Positions 48,404 to 57,591 of a stretch of 64,000 bases of DNA are shown here, piece by piece. The translations under genes were made by a program, and so were the position numbers. This DNA is from Legionella qingyii (lineage in GTDB: Bacteria; Pseudomonadota; Gammaproteobacteria; Legionellales; Legionellaceae): NCBI RefSeq assembly GCF_003184185.1, contig NZ_QHJG01000002.1, positions 74,900-138,899 on the forward strand. Reading direction: 5' to 3'. How positions within the stretch are numbered: position 1 is the first letter of the stretch; each line of letters opens with the position of its first letter. The notes under the pieces were generated by a model. That model was not told the DNA's origin. It searched no databases and saw only the letters and a program-made list of their open reading frames with translations.

Positions 48404-49477
48404 ATGTCCAGACCAACCCGGTTGGTGATAGAACCCAATGCATTACACCATAATTTAGCGCGGATAAGACGCTTGGCTCCTGGCAAGAAAATAATTGCTA
48501 TGGTTAAAGCCAATGCCTATGGCTGTGGTGTACATGTTGTCGCACCAATATTGGAAGGACACGTCGATGCTTTTGGTGTCGCGTGTATTGAAGAAGCTCT
48601 GGTTCTTCGCAAAATAGGAATTCGAACTCATTGCATTCTTTTTCAAGGTGTATTTAGTCCTGATGAGTTTAAGGTGGTGGCTCAGCATCAATTTGGTTGT
48701 GTTATTCATCAACCGCACCAAGTACAATGGCTATTAAATACCCCTTTAGATAGACCCATTAAACTTTGGGTTAAAGTGAATACGGGTATGCATCGCTTAG
48801 GTTTTAAAACGCATGAGCTGCAAGGAGTCATGGATGCATTACAATCATGTCCGTGGGTGGATAAAGAGATTGGCTTGATGACTCATTTAGCTTGCGCTGA
48901 TGAGCCAGAGCGCATTGAAAATTCCCAACAAATTGCTTTATTTGAAAGTATTTCAGTCGCTGGATTTAGTCAACGCAGTATCGCCAATTCGGCCGCTATT
49001 ATTTCGTTTCCACAGACTCACGCCGATGTTGTCAGGCCTGGTATTATGCTTTATGGTGTATCTCCTTTCACTAATCAGACCGCGATTGATTTGGGTTTGC
49101 TCCCCGTAATGCGTTTTGTTTCAGCAATTAGTGCTGTTTATCATAATCCTCCTTTAGCCCAAGTTGGGTATGGTGGGATTTGGAAAAGCGAAAAGCCTTC
49201 GATTATTGGTATTGTTGCTGCTGGTTATGGTGATGGTTATCCACGGCATATAGCGGCAAACACACCCGTTTGGGTCCAAGGCAAAGAAGTGCCTATAGTA
49301 GGACGAGTCTCAATGGATATGCTTGCTGTGGATTTAACCGATCATTCAGAAGTAAAACCTGGGGCACCTGTTGAGCTTTGGGGGACGCATATTTTGGTTG
49401 AGCGAGTCGCAAAAGCTGCAGGTACTTCGGGATATGAGTTATTGTGTCAAATCTCTGAGCGAGTTCGCCACGATTAA
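48404..49477 (+). CDS. alr: Alanine racemase
   Basis: 357 residues. A PLP enzyme that makes D-alanine for peptidoglycan. The Schiff-base lysine is in [11 protein letters not shown] (about residue 35), and the catalytic Tyr block QVGYGG near residue 250 is present. It is cotranscribed with dnaB, with a one-base gap. A palindromic repeat follows its stop. Confidence 0.96.
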   Translation: MSRPTRLVIEPNALHHNLARIRRLAPGKKIIAMVKANAYGCGVHVVAPILEGHVDAFGVACIEEALVLRKIGIRTHCILFQGVFSPDEFKVVAQHQFGCVIHQPHQVQWLLNTPLDRPIKLWVKVNTGMHRLGFKTHELQGVMDALQSCPWVDKEIGLMTHLACADEPERIENSQQIALFESISVAGFSQRSIANSAAIISFPQTHADVVRPGIMLYGVSPFTNQTAIDLGLLPVMRFVSAISAVYHNPPLAQVGYGGIWKSEKPSIIGIVAAGYGDGYPRHIAANTPVWVQGKEVPIVGRVSMDMLAVDLTDHSEVKPGAPVELWGTHILVERVAKAAGTSGYELLCQISERVRHD

Positions 49478-49487
49478 TAATAATGTA

Positions 49488-49544
49488 GCCTGAGTGCAAT
49501 CCGAAGGACCGTAACCCGGTCTCCACCGCGGTTCACCCAGACCC
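49488..49544. repeat. AGCCTGGG-type palindromic repeat, interrupted form
   Basis: AGCCTGAGTGCAATCCGAAGG, then GTAACCCGGTCTCCACCGCGG, then TTCACCCAGAC-like sequence form degenerate arms of the repeat between alr and the next lipoprotein gene. Confidence 0.45.
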
Positions 49545-49622
49545 ATTTAGCTATGGATAATAACTGAACGTGATGATAGAATTACAACCGATTTTTATAA
49601 CCTTTAAATTGGGTGATATGTT

Positions 49623-50069
49623 ATGAAAAAAATAGCTGTTGCATCTTTGTCTTTATTATTAGTTGGTTGTGCATCAATGAATCATCAAGATGTCGGTACT
49701 ATCTCAGGTGGAGTTATTGGCGGGTTAATTGGAAGTCAATTTGGAGGTGGCCCAGCAGCTAGATTGGCAGCAACAGCAGGTGGAGCTATTGCTGGTGCTT
49801 ATTTGGGTGGTCAAATTGGTAAATATATGGATAAAGTGGATAGAATGGAAATGCAACGCGCCTTAGAAACTGCACCCACCGGCAGATCAGTGCATTGGTC
49901 AAATCCAGACACTGGAAATAGCTATACAGTACAACCCACTCGTACTTATTATCGTGAGCATTTGCCTTGCCGTGAATATCTAACTAAGGCAATTATTGAT
50001 GGAAAACCACAAACATTACGTGGTAGTGCATGTCGTCAGCCAGATGGCACATGGCATGTTGTAAACTAA
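49623..50069 (+). CDS. Glycine-zipper lipoprotein (17-kDa antigen/RT0821-like)
   Basis: 148 residues. A lipobox (LVGC, Cys at residue 16) ends the signal. Residues about 27-68 form a glycine zipper (GGVIGGLIGSQFGGG and GGAIAGAYLGGQIGKY), as in rickettsial 17-kDa surface antigen and related outer-membrane lipoproteins. The C-terminal part has two cysteines (LPCREY and SACRQPDGTWHV) in the conserved surface-antigen domain. Its function is structural or unknown. Confidence 0.85.
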   Translation: MKKIAVASLSLLLVGCASMNHQDVGTISGGVIGGLIGSQFGGGPAARLAATAGGAIAGAYLGGQIGKYMDKVDRMEMQRALETAPTGRSVHWSNPDTGNSYTVQPTRTYYREHLPCREYLTKAIIDGKPQTLRGSACRQPDGTWHVVN

Positions 50070-50082
50070 ATTATTATATCTA

Positions 50083-50112
50083 GCCTGGGGGAAGCGCAGC
50101 GGAACCCGGGTT
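50083..50112. repeat. AGCCTGGG-type palindromic repeat
   Basis: AGCCTGGGGGAAGCGCAG followed by CGGAACCCGGGTTTT is one arm pair after the glycine-zipper lipoprotein gene. A short GCTCAGGCTAG at about 50165 may be another half-copy. Confidence 0.5.
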
Positions 50113-50185
50113 TTTTGCCTTACTTTTTTGCACCGCTTCTATCGGTTTACGGGTCGCATCTTTGCTCAGGCTAGACTATCTAGCG

Positions 50186-50485
50186 TTATTTAACTTCTTC
50201 ATGCTTTTTCTTGTCGCAGCACACACATTTGCAGCAACAAAATACATTGTACAACCAGGCGATGATAAAACCTGTGATGAATGCGTCAATAAAACCTATA
50301 ACACCGCCTAGTAAACTTCCTTGGATTGAAGGCGCATATCCAGGATATAAAGTCCCTAATGCAATTACAAAACCATGACCATAGGTATAATAGTAAGCCA
50401 GTAATCCCATGACTAGAATAGATACACCCCAGAGAACTCCAAATGCAAGACCTAGAGCTACAGGGCTTAATTTGCAACCGTTCAT
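50186..50485 (-). CDS. Small two-helix membrane protein with Cys-rich tail
   Basis: 99 residues. Two hydrophobic membrane spans (about 8-40 and 57-82), a Gly/Tyr-rich loop (YYYTYGHGFVIALGTLYPGY, of which TYGHGF is the centre), and a tail with six or seven cysteines (FCCCKCVCCDKKKHEEVK). Legionella genomes hold similar proteins labelled as bacteriophage holin-like; there is no phage context here, so I would treat that label with care. The Cys cluster could bind metal. A palindromic repeat lies upstream. Confidence 0.7.
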   Translation of the reverse strand: MNGCKLSPVALGLAFGVLWGVSILVMGLLAYYYTYGHGFVIALGTLYPGYAPSIQGSLLGGVIGFIDAFITGFIIAWLYNVFCCCKCVCCDKKKHEEVK

Positions 50486-50517
50486 GCTCGTCTCTCCTTA
50501 TAGTGCCATTTTAATTG

Positions 50518-50550
50518 CAGCCTGGGTTCACTACGCCTCACCCAGGTTAT
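50518..50550. repeat. AGCCTGGG-type palindromic repeat
   Basis: AGCCTGGGTTCACTACG followed by CCTCACCCAGGTTAT is a clear copy between the small membrane protein gene and dapE. Confidence 0.55.
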
Positions 50551-50634
50551 GAAAACAATGAAACTACAATAAATTCAATTGCTTTTCTCAAAGTATAGAC
50601 CACTTTAGCTCAAGCTAGTGTAATGAAACAGAGC

Positions 50635-51789
50635 CTAATTGATTAACAATTTTTCAGAAATTGAAAAGTATAAATTTTCTAATTGATGCAGCTCATTTAA
50701 GGAGACACATTCATTCACTTGATGAATCGTGGCATTAACAGGGCCAAGTTCTACTACTTCAACGCCATAGGGTGCGATAAAGCGGCCATCAGATGTTCCG
50801 CCACTGGTAGAAAGCTCAGGTGTATTTCCAGTTAGCTCGATGATTGCTTGCTTACAACTTTCTAATAAAGCGCCCTGAGCTGTCAAGAAGGGCTCTCCAC
50901 TTAGACGCCATTCAATGACAGGATTGAGATCATGTTCCTGAAAAGCAGCAAGAACTTTTTCTTTTAATGCGCCGTGTGTTTGTTCTGTTGAGTACCTAAA
51001 ATTGAGATGTAAAACCAGATCTCCAGGAATAATATTTGCTGCATGCCCTCCTGATTGAAGGTGAGTAATTTGCATGGATGTTGGTGGGAAATGATTATTA
51101 CCCTGATCCCAAAGTGTAGTGGTCAGTTTCGCTAATGTGGGGCTAATTTTATGGATTGGATTGTCAGCCAAATGCGGGTAAGCAACATGACCTTGTTTTC
51201 CATGTAACCTAATTTTGGCGCTTAATGAACCGCGTCGACCAATTTTAATCACATCACCTACTTTTTGACTACTTGAAGGTTCACCAACAATGCAATAATC
51301 AATTTGAATGCCTTGATTTTGCAAGAGCTGCATGACATAAGGGGTGCCCATATCATAATCATCACCTTCCTCACCACTAGTAATTAGAAAACCTAATCTT
51401 CCTTGAAATTTGGGATAGGTTTTAATAAATCGTTTCGCCATCAGCAACATGCAAGCCAGGCTTCCTTTCATGTCGGCAACACCACGTCCGTAGAGCATTC
51501 CGTTTTTATTCTGTGTCACAAACGGATCAGACAACCATTTTGTGATATCACCAACAGGAACGACATCCGTATGGCCCGCAAATACTAGGAAAGGTCCAGA
51601 TTCTCCATAAGATGCAAAAAAGTTGGATACAGAATCTTTATTCATCCGTTGACAAGTAAATCCCGCTTGCTCCAAAAATTGGATCATAAATTCTTGGCAA
51701 CCTGCATCCTCGGGGCTAATCGAGGGAAAGCTAACGAGCTTCGCCACGATTTCTTCTAAACCTTCTACCATTTTTTTCGGCTCAATCAT
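50635..51789 (-). CDS. dapE: Succinyl-diaminopimelate desuccinylase
   Basis: 384 residues. A zinc-dependent M20-family hydrolase in lysine and meso-diaminopimelate synthesis. The metal motifs are FAGHTDVVPVGD, GRGVADMKGSLACM and TSGEEGDDYDMGT, and the C-terminal ATIHQVNECV holds the last His. It starts three bases past the dapD stop, so it is cotranscribed with dapD. Confidence 0.95.
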   Translation of the reverse strand: MIEPKKMVEGLEEIVAKLVSFPSISPEDAGCQEFMIQFLEQAGFTCQRMNKDSVSNFFASYGESGPFLVFAGHTDVVPVGDITKWLSDPFVTQNKNGMLYGRGVADMKGSLACMLLMAKRFIKTYPKFQGRLGFLITSGEEGDDYDMGTPYVMQLLQNQGIQIDYCIVGEPSSSQKVGDVIKIGRRGSLSAKIRLHGKQGHVAYPHLADNPIHKISPTLAKLTTTLWDQGNNHFPPTSMQITHLQSGGHAANIIPGDLVLHLNFRYSTEQTHGALKEKVLAAFQEHDLNPVIEWRLSGEPFLTAQGALLESCKQAIIELTGNTPELSTSGGTSDGRFIAPYGVEVVELGPVNATIHQVNECVSLNELHQLENLYFSISEKLLIN

Positions 51790-51792
51790 ATG

Positions 51793-52614
51793 CTAGTTAG
51801 CTCTCAATAGTTCATTAATGCTTACTTTCGCTCTGGTCTTTTCATCCACTTGTTTCACAATGACCGCGCAATACAAACTATAACTTTTGTCTTCACTAGG
51901 CAAACTACCAGCTACTACCACAGATCCTTCCGGGATACGACCATACGTAATTTGCCCAGTGAGACGATTGTATATTTTGGTACTTTGTCCTAAATAAACG
52001 CCCATAGATAAGACAGAATTTCGCTCCACGATGACCCCTTCAACTACTTCTGAGCGGGCACCGATAAAACAATTGTCTTCGATAATTGTCGGATTAGCTT
52101 GCAAAGGCTCTAGCACGCCACCTATGCCTACTCCGCCCGAAAGATGCACGTTTTTACCGATTTGGGCACAGGAACCTACTGTAGCCCAGGTATCTACCAT
52201 GACTCCTTCATCAATATATGCACCCACATTGACGTAAGAGGGCATTAAAACACAGTTTTTTGCAATGTATGCTCCTTTGCGAACCATGGCATGCGGTACC
52301 ACGCGTACCCCCGTTTGTTTAAATTGTTCTTCAGTATAGTTATTGTATTTAAGCGGTACTTTGTCATAAAACTGACAAAAACCTGAATCTATTACTTGAT
52401 TGGGGTAAAGTCTAAAAGATAAAAGAACAGCCTTTTTTATCCATTGATGTACAACCCATTCATTATTTATTTTTTCAGCAACTCGATATTGACCGCTGTC
52501 CAAACAAGAAAGCACTTCATTTACTGCTGTGATGAGTTCCGGAGGAGCTGTATCAATTGATAACGTTTGGCGTTGTTCAAAACCTTGCTCTATTATAGTT
52601 TGTAAAGTCTGCAT
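51793..52614 (-). CDS. dapD: Tetrahydrodipicolinate N-succinyltransferase
   Basis: 273 residues. Transfers succinyl from succinyl-CoA to tetrahydrodipicolinate, the step before DapC/DapE. The C-terminal half is a left-handed beta-helix with hexapeptide repeats ([23 protein letters not shown], of which [12 protein letters not shown] is the core, then [18 protein letters not shown]). The C-terminal ending is normal. It lies upstream of dapE, with a 46-bp gap from the cystathionine enzyme gene further upstream. Confidence 0.96.
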   Translation of the reverse strand: MQTLQTIIEQGFEQRQTLSIDTAPPELITAVNEVLSCLDSGQYRVAEKINNEWVVHQWIKKAVLLSFRLYPNQVIDSGFCQFYDKVPLKYNNYTEEQFKQTGVRVVPHAMVRKGAYIAKNCVLMPSYVNVGAYIDEGVMVDTWATVGSCAQIGKNVHLSGGVGIGGVLEPLQANPTIIEDNCFIGARSEVVEGVIVERNSVLSMGVYLGQSTKIYNRLTGQITYGRIPEGSVVVAGSLPSEDKSYSLYCAVIVKQVDEKTRAKVSINELLRAN

Positions 52615-52660
52615 TTATTTTTCCTATATTAACTTTTGCACTCAGGATACCAATCAAAAT

Positions 52661-53815
52661 TTAATATGCCAGTGCATATTCCAAATCAGCTTGTAAATCT
52701 TCCACATGTTCTATGCCCACTGAGAGCCGAATAAATCCATCTTCGATTCCTAACACTTTACGTTTTTCTGGGGGGATAGATGCATGTGTCATAATTGCTG
52801 GATGCTCGATTAAGCTTTCTACACCGCCAAGACTTTCGGCCAGAGTAAATAATTCACAGCGAGCAAGAAAGCGTTTGGCGGCATCAATGCCACCATCAAT
52901 TACTATGGATATCATGCCGCCAAACCCATGCATTTGTTCTTTAGCTAACAGATGTTGAGGATGGCTTGCAAGGCCTGGATAAATGACTTTTTTAACTCTG
53001 GACTGATTACTCAGCCAATTTGCTAAATGATGGGCATTTTCGCAATGTCGTTCCATACGTAATGACAGGGTTTTTAAACTTCTTAAAACCAGAAAACTGT
53101 CAAATGGACCTGCAATTCCGCCACAGGAATTATGGAGAAAAGCGATTTTGTCCGCTAAATCTGGATTGTCACCAACAACCACGGCGCCACTGACTACGTC
53201 TGAATGACCATTGAGGTATTTAGTTGCCGAATGCAATACAATGTCAAATCCTAATTCAATGGGCCTCTGAATCCAAGGAGTTGCAAAAGTATTGTCGGCA
53301 ACCGCGATGAGATTATGGCGTTTGGCTATGGTTGCTATTTCCCGCAAATTGGCCAGTTTTAGCATGGGATTTGAAGGTGTTTCTACCCAAAGCATGCGTG
53401 TTTTTGGTGTAATCGCAGCTTCTATATTGCGTGCATCAGTCATGTCTACAAAAGAAAAGGATAATCCGGATGTACGGGTTTTGACTTTGTCAAATAATCG
53501 AAAAGTACCTCCATAAAGATCATCCATGGCAACAACATGATCTCCGGCATTCAATAAATCAACAACCGTATTAATTGCAGCCATTCCAGAAGCGAAAGCA
53601 AAACCCCGCTCCCCAGACTCTAAACTGGCAATACATCCTTCATAGGCCCCCCGAGTGGGGTTATGCGTGCGGGAATATTCGTAGCCAAGATGTTCGCCCG
53701 GGGCAATTTGTTTGTAGGTTGATGTTGCATATATAGGCGTCATGACTGCTCCAGTACTTGGGCAAGGTTTCTGACCTGCATGAATGGCTCGAGTTTCAAA
53801 GTGATTCTTTTTCAT
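52661..53815 (-). CDS. Cystathionine gamma-synthase or gamma/beta-lyase family PLP enzyme
   Basis: 384 residues. Cys/Met metabolism PLP enzyme (fold type I): the Schiff-base lysine is in HSATKYLNGHSDVVSGAVV (SATKYLNGHSDV is the signature). The N-terminus (ETRAIHAGQKPCPSTGAVMTPIY) and PLP-phosphate region (SGMAAINTVVDLL) are typical. The family contains MetB, MetC, cystathionine gamma-lyase and MccB, and separating them needs a tree. It may be the first gene of a dap operon. A repeat-bearing region lies upstream. Confidence 0.88.
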   Translation of the reverse strand: MKKNHFETRAIHAGQKPCPSTGAVMTPIYATSTYKQIAPGEHLGYEYSRTHNPTRGAYEGCIASLESGERGFAFASGMAAINTVVDLLNAGDHVVAMDDLYGGTFRLFDKVKTRTSGLSFSFVDMTDARNIEAAITPKTRMLWVETPSNPMLKLANLREIATIAKRHNLIAVADNTFATPWIQRPIELGFDIVLHSATKYLNGHSDVVSGAVVVGDNPDLADKIAFLHNSCGGIAGPFDSFLVLRSLKTLSLRMERHCENAHHLANWLSNQSRVKKVIYPGLASHPQHLLAKEQMHGFGGMISIVIDGGIDAAKRFLARCELFTLAESLGGVESLIEHPAIMTHASIPPEKRKVLGIEDGFIRLSVGIEHVEDLQADLEYALAY

Positions 53816-54146
53816 TGGACTATCCTTAGGGCTGTAAATTTTTTTATATCGATACCTTCTTCATTAGACCTCTGTTCAAACTTGACAGAGGAGAATGTTT
53901 CGTCGATGCAGTGCTCGAATTCTCATGTACTGGTACGTACATCCCGATTCTTCCCTCTGCGTCTCCTAATACTTCACTCTTCACAGCGAATTTGGAAAAA
54001 GGGTTATTTATGGGCGGACGATCTTTTCAGAGCGGTTTATGTAGGATATTCTAGTGGGGGTTCTATATATAGGCAAGTTCTACTTCTCCAAAGCACTGCA
54101 AGGAGTCTAGGTCTAGGCAAGTTTATACTTCAGGGGCGTTTTGACA
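53816..54146. repeat. Repeat-bearing intergenic region
   Basis: 331 bp between divergent genes. ATGTAC (53925-53930) and GTACAT (53936-53941) are a palindrome inside a CTCGAATTCTCATGTAC-type stretch, and CCTCTGTTCAAACTTGACAGAGG at 53872-53894 forms a hairpin-like pair (CCTCTG/CAGAGG). It could hold a remnant of a dispersed element related to family C. A short frame here (53780-54157) runs through the repeat and is rejected. Promoters for lspC and the PLP enzyme must lie here but were not located. Confidence 0.4.
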
Positions 54147-54650
54147 ATGAAATTTGATATTCAAGCTTTATTTTCAGCAAAATACGCACAATGGATTATT
54201 ATCGCCTTAATTTCGCTTCTTTCCATACTGATTATTACTGAGTACGCTACCTTGCTATTTTCCCCTGTACCGATCCAGGCAGAGCCTGAAACCACAAATG
54301 AGATGCCTGTGATATCAAAGCAAAATTCTTTTGATGCTATTTTACATTCTTCTTTATTTGGTGTTTATGTTTCTGATAATTTATCCACTATTAAGAAATC
54401 AATGCTGAATGTTACTTTAGTAGGCATTTTATTTGCCAATCAGATAAATGATTCTCAAGTAATCATTCGTTCTGCTGATGGGGAAGAAAATACGTATAAA
54501 TTGGGTGATACCATTCCTGGCGGTGCAGTGATTAAGCGCATTATGGCGTCTGGAATTTTGGTCGAACGCAATGGTACTTTAGAGAGTTTAAGTTTACCTA
54601 AAAATGAATTAATCTTTGAACCAGTAGCAAAGCCTTTGGAAGGGGAATAA
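54147..54650 (+). CDS. lspC: Type II secretion system protein C (LspC/GspC)
   Basis: 167 residues from the ATG at 54147. A short cytoplasmic tail, one membrane span (about 17-38), then a periplasmic GspC homology region: FDAILHSSLFGVY, LNVTLVGILFANQINDSQVII, TYKLGDTIPGGAVIKRI and LSLPKNEL (each of these is a recognisable block of the HR domain). GspC links the inner-membrane platform to the outer-membrane secretin in type II secretion. The usual C-terminal PDZ or coiled-coil domain is absent, which I believe is normal for Legionella LspC. No other gsp gene is adjacent. Confidence 0.8.
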   Translation: MKFDIQALFSAKYAQWIIIALISLLSILIITEYATLLFSPVPIQAEPETTNEMPVISKQNSFDAILHSSLFGVYVSDNLSTIKKSMLNVTLVGILFANQINDSQVIIRSADGEENTYKLGDTIPGGAVIKRIMASGILVERNGTLESLSLPKNELIFEPVAKPLEGE

Positions 54651-54656
54651 AAATTT

Positions 54657-54983
54657 ATGAGACGTTTATTTAACCTATTACTCGTTGTAATTTTTATTTC
54701 TATTCTTGCCGGGTGTACTATGACTAATGCGATCAATTTACGAGAAGGAATTGAAAATTTCAGACTTGAAGAGTATCGCAAGGCGTTTATTCGCTTAAAA
54801 CCATTAGCTCAAAAAGGTCAGCCTGATGCACAGTATGCTGTAGGTTATATGTACTACTATGGTAAAGGAGTGGTAGAAGACCGAAAGAAAGCCTGGTTTT
54901 GGATCAATGCCGCTGCCAATCTAGGACAACCTGATGCAAAAGAAGCAATTCGAATACTCGCTAGTGGAGGTTCGTTAAGTTAA
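54657..54983 (+). CDS. Sel1-repeat lipoprotein
   Basis: 108 residues. A lipobox (LAGC, Cys near residue 20) ends the signal. The rest has Sel1-like repeat sequence: YRKAFIRLKPLAQKGQPDAQYAVGYMYYYGKGVVEDRKKAWFWINAAANLGQPDA, in which QPDAQYAVGYMYYYGKGV and AWFWINAAANLGQPDA are the key blocks. Sel1 repeats are protein-binding helical hairpins. It begins 6 bp after lspC and is probably cotranscribed, perhaps linked to type II secretion or envelope assembly. Confidence 0.82.
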   Translation: MRRLFNLLLVVIFISILAGCTMTNAINLREGIENFRLEEYRKAFIRLKPLAQKGQPDAQYAVGYMYYYGKGVVEDRKKAWFWINAAANLGQPDAKEAIRILASGGSLS

Positions 54984-54987
54984 AAAA

Positions 54988-55020
54988 GCTAGCCCGGATT
55001 TCGCTGAGCTGCACCCAGGC
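54988..55020. repeat. AGCCTGGG-type palindromic repeat
   Basis: AGCCCGGATTTCGCTGAG then CTGCACCCAGGC forms a degenerate copy between two convergent genes, just past the Sel1 lipoprotein stop. Confidence 0.5.
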
Positions 55021-55027
55021 CAAGTAT

Positions 55028-57541
55028 TTAAAAATACATAGTTCTAGGTCCACATATATAGTCATTTGACTGTTTAGACGATTGAGAAGAATAATTTGAG
55101 CTAGATAAATCGAAAAATAGTAATCCATTTTTATTTCTGGAATATTCGTCATCTAACTGTAATTGTGGAGCCATGGAAGCGGATGAGTTCCCTTGCTGGT
55201 ACTTCTTTTGAATGGATTGAATGAAATCTTGAGGATGTATTGGTTTACAGGTGATAATAATTTTGTTTTGTAACTTCAATAAATAACTATCTACCTTTGC
55301 AATATATTGACGGTCTTTTAATAAGGAGCACTGTTCACGTAAGCACTTTATCGAAGCAAAAAGCACAATTAAGTTTTTATACATGATGGGTGAATCAACA
55401 GAAATGCGGTCAATTATATTATTGAGCAGGGCGAGTGAAATAATTTGCTCGTCGAATGATAAGGAATCGGATTTTCGAGCATTCTGAATGAGGATTTCTA
55501 ACAATTCGTCATTTGTATAAAAATTTGATAAATATAATTGTGATATTTGGATTAAGGTATCAATGGTATCTGAAGCATCAGCACTAATTCGGGTTTGCAT
55601 TATTTCTTCAGAGTTTATGAAATCACTTATTACGGATTGGGTTGTGCAAAAATGTCCGAAACTATCTCTTGATTCAATGTGTTCTTGAGCTGATTCTTCA
55701 AGTGACTTGGATTTTTGGGGAGCAAAATTTACAAAATATAGCTCATCGGGGTTGGAGAGCATATCTGGATTTTTGATTACTTCGGTATCTATTAATTGAG
55801 CTTGTGCGAGCATATTTCTTAAAAGCGCACCATTAGCAAAATGCTGGTGTTTTACTTCTTCTAAAGTTTGGCTGCAATTCATACTTATATAAGCACCTAT
55901 GCGCAGATCGACGTGATGATTAAAATCATTCTGGGCATTTTTCTGTAATTCTATAAGTAGTTCCTCTGCATAGCTTTCTTTTGAGCATAGTCCATATACT
56001 TTTCCACATTGAGCCTGGTCTGTATGAAAGAGACCAAATTTTTGGAGGCTTTCATGGATGATTATTGATAGTTTTCCTTCTATAACAAGAGATTGAAGAG
56101 CGGGGTCTAAATGCAAATTTTTATGCAATGCAGTAGTTGCATCAATAATAACTGTGATGGGTTTTTCACGTTTTCTATCAATAAATTCGTGTTTTATTAA
56201 TTGATTAATATCAATGCCTGGAATAATGCCCTCTTCGTTGACAATCGGACCCGCGGAGATTATGAACACATCTGCATCAGAAGATTTGGTATCTTTCGTA
56301 ATCAGTTCAAATTCATAATATCCGGTTCCGTATACTTTAATTGTCGGTAATTTATTGTCTTTAGTTTTCATTTTCTGGGCCAAATGCATGGCAATGACAT
56401 ATGCATTGGTTCCGGACATTGCAAGTGAAGCAAAAAAAGTTGTCTTTGCTAATTGTTCTTTTTCTAGTCCTAATGTATTGAGTAATACATTTTTTGATTC
56501 GTGTATGAATCTGGAATAATCATTTTCTAAACATCTCATGTCCTTTTGTTGTAATAAACCCAGACTGATTTCATGAATGATTGTATAAAGTAAGAAAGCA
56601 AATTTTGGATAGTTATTTTCATAAAAAAGACAGGTCATATTGAGTATAAGTGCAATACGTTGAATCGCATTTTCATTTAATTCAGGGAGATTGATTAATA
56701 ATTGTTTTAGTCCTTTGGCCAATTTGTTGGTTGTATGTTGTGAACTATTAGCAATTAAATCAAGTTTATTACATGATTTACTTTTTAATAATGCTTCTTT
56801 CGTTGTAACCAGATTGAGTGCCGGGTTGATTTTCTCTGGCTTTATAAGAGGATAGGGAAGTTTTTTCATATTGATTGCAATTTCCCAAGGACTTGCTACT
56901 AAGCCACAAATACTGAGAATCCCCTTTATTTCATGGGAATTAGGATTGTCATTGGGTACAGCAACCAACGCAATAGAATGCATTGCATCTTTAATAATTT
57001 GAGGTTGTGGTTCTTCTTGGGGAAAATAACGTCTGGCAATGTCTTCAACAGGAGCATTGCCAAGCAAGGTTACAGGTATATAGTCATTTGCTTCACGTGA
57101 TGTTTTACTAATATTGAATGAGGCAATTAAATTGTCCAATAAGACTCCAGATAAATCATCGTCTCGATGATATCTTGCTTCGGAGTAAATATAAGGATTA
57201 TTTATTCGATGTACTGAATCAGATCTCATTTCGGCTATATGACTTCCAAATAGGATATGGGCGGGGATGCGTTGTTTTTCCTCTTCATTCATCATGGATA
57301 AATAAAAATTATAAGGATTCTCCCCTATTTTTTGTTTCATTTTATAGCTGCGATATGCATGCTGAATTATTCTTGCTGCTCGATTTTGTTTGAATTTTTG
57401 CTGTTCTATAGTAAGTGGGTCTTCGCTCTGTTTAGCAACTGTTTTCTTTTGGGGTGAAGAATTTTTTAATGAAACTCCATTTTTTTGAATATACAGGACC
57501 AAATTATTTAAAACAGCACTAGATTGAATAAATTCTTTCAT
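55028..57541 (-). CDS. Large protein with IQ motif and PLP-enzyme-like core, candidate effector
   Basis: 837 residues, no signal peptide or membrane span. Residues 54-71 hold an IQ-type calmodulin-binding motif (RAARIIQHAYRSYKMKQK: I59-Q60, R64, K69). The region about 355-520 reads like a fold-type-I PLP enzyme: SGTNAYVIAMHLAQ (376-389; phosphate loop), IKVYGTGYYEFE (401-412), ITVIIDATTALHKN (462-475; Asp467 in the PLP-pyridine position) and IIIHESLQKFG (493-503; Lys501 in the Schiff-base position). The assignment is inferred from motif order and needs structure checking. The C-terminus is Ser-rich (SSNYSSQSSKQSND). An IQ motif in a bacterium suggests a eukaryotic calmodulin target. Confidence 0.6.
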   Translation of the reverse strand: MKEFIQSSAVLNNLVLYIQKNGVSLKNSSPQKKTVAKQSEDPLTIEQQKFKQNRAARIIQHAYRSYKMKQKIGENPYNFYLSMMNEEEKQRIPAHILFGSHIAEMRSDSVHRINNPYIYSEARYHRDDDLSGVLLDNLIASFNISKTSREANDYIPVTLLGNAPVEDIARRYFPQEEPQPQIIKDAMHSIALVAVPNDNPNSHEIKGILSICGLVASPWEIAINMKKLPYPLIKPEKINPALNLVTTKEALLKSKSCNKLDLIANSSQHTTNKLAKGLKQLLINLPELNENAIQRIALILNMTCLFYENNYPKFAFLLYTIIHEISLGLLQQKDMRCLENDYSRFIHESKNVLLNTLGLEKEQLAKTTFFASLAMSGTNAYVIAMHLAQKMKTKDNKLPTIKVYGTGYYEFELITKDTKSSDADVFIISAGPIVNEEGIIPGIDINQLIKHEFIDRKREKPITVIIDATTALHKNLHLDPALQSLVIEGKLSIIIHESLQKFGLFHTDQAQCGKVYGLCSKESYAEELLIELQKNAQNDFNHHVDLRIGAYISMNCSQTLEEVKHQHFANGALLRNMLAQAQLIDTEVIKNPDMLSNPDELYFVNFAPQKSKSLEESAQEHIESRDSFGHFCTTQSVISDFINSEEIMQTRISADASDTIDTLIQISQLYLSNFYTNDELLEILIQNARKSDSLSFDEQIISLALLNNIIDRISVDSPIMYKNLIVLFASIKCLREQCSLLKDRQYIAKVDSYLLKLQNKIIITCKPIHPQDFIQSIQKKYQQGNSSASMAPQLQLDDEYSRNKNGLLFFDLSSSNYSSQSSKQSNDYICGPRTMYF

Positions 57542-57591
57542 TAAAAAAAGTCATCCAACAAAAAAATGACTTCGTTATACCATAAAGATCA

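Noticed and set aside
50186..50485. Prophage interpretation of the holin-like small membrane protein
   Set aside because: No lysin, structural phage gene, integrase or att site is nearby; it is flanked by housekeeping and envelope genes.
53780..54157. A 125-codon plus-strand frame
   Set aside because: It starts inside the opposite-strand PLP enzyme gene and crosses repeat sequence and the lspC start; codon use and composition look non-coding.
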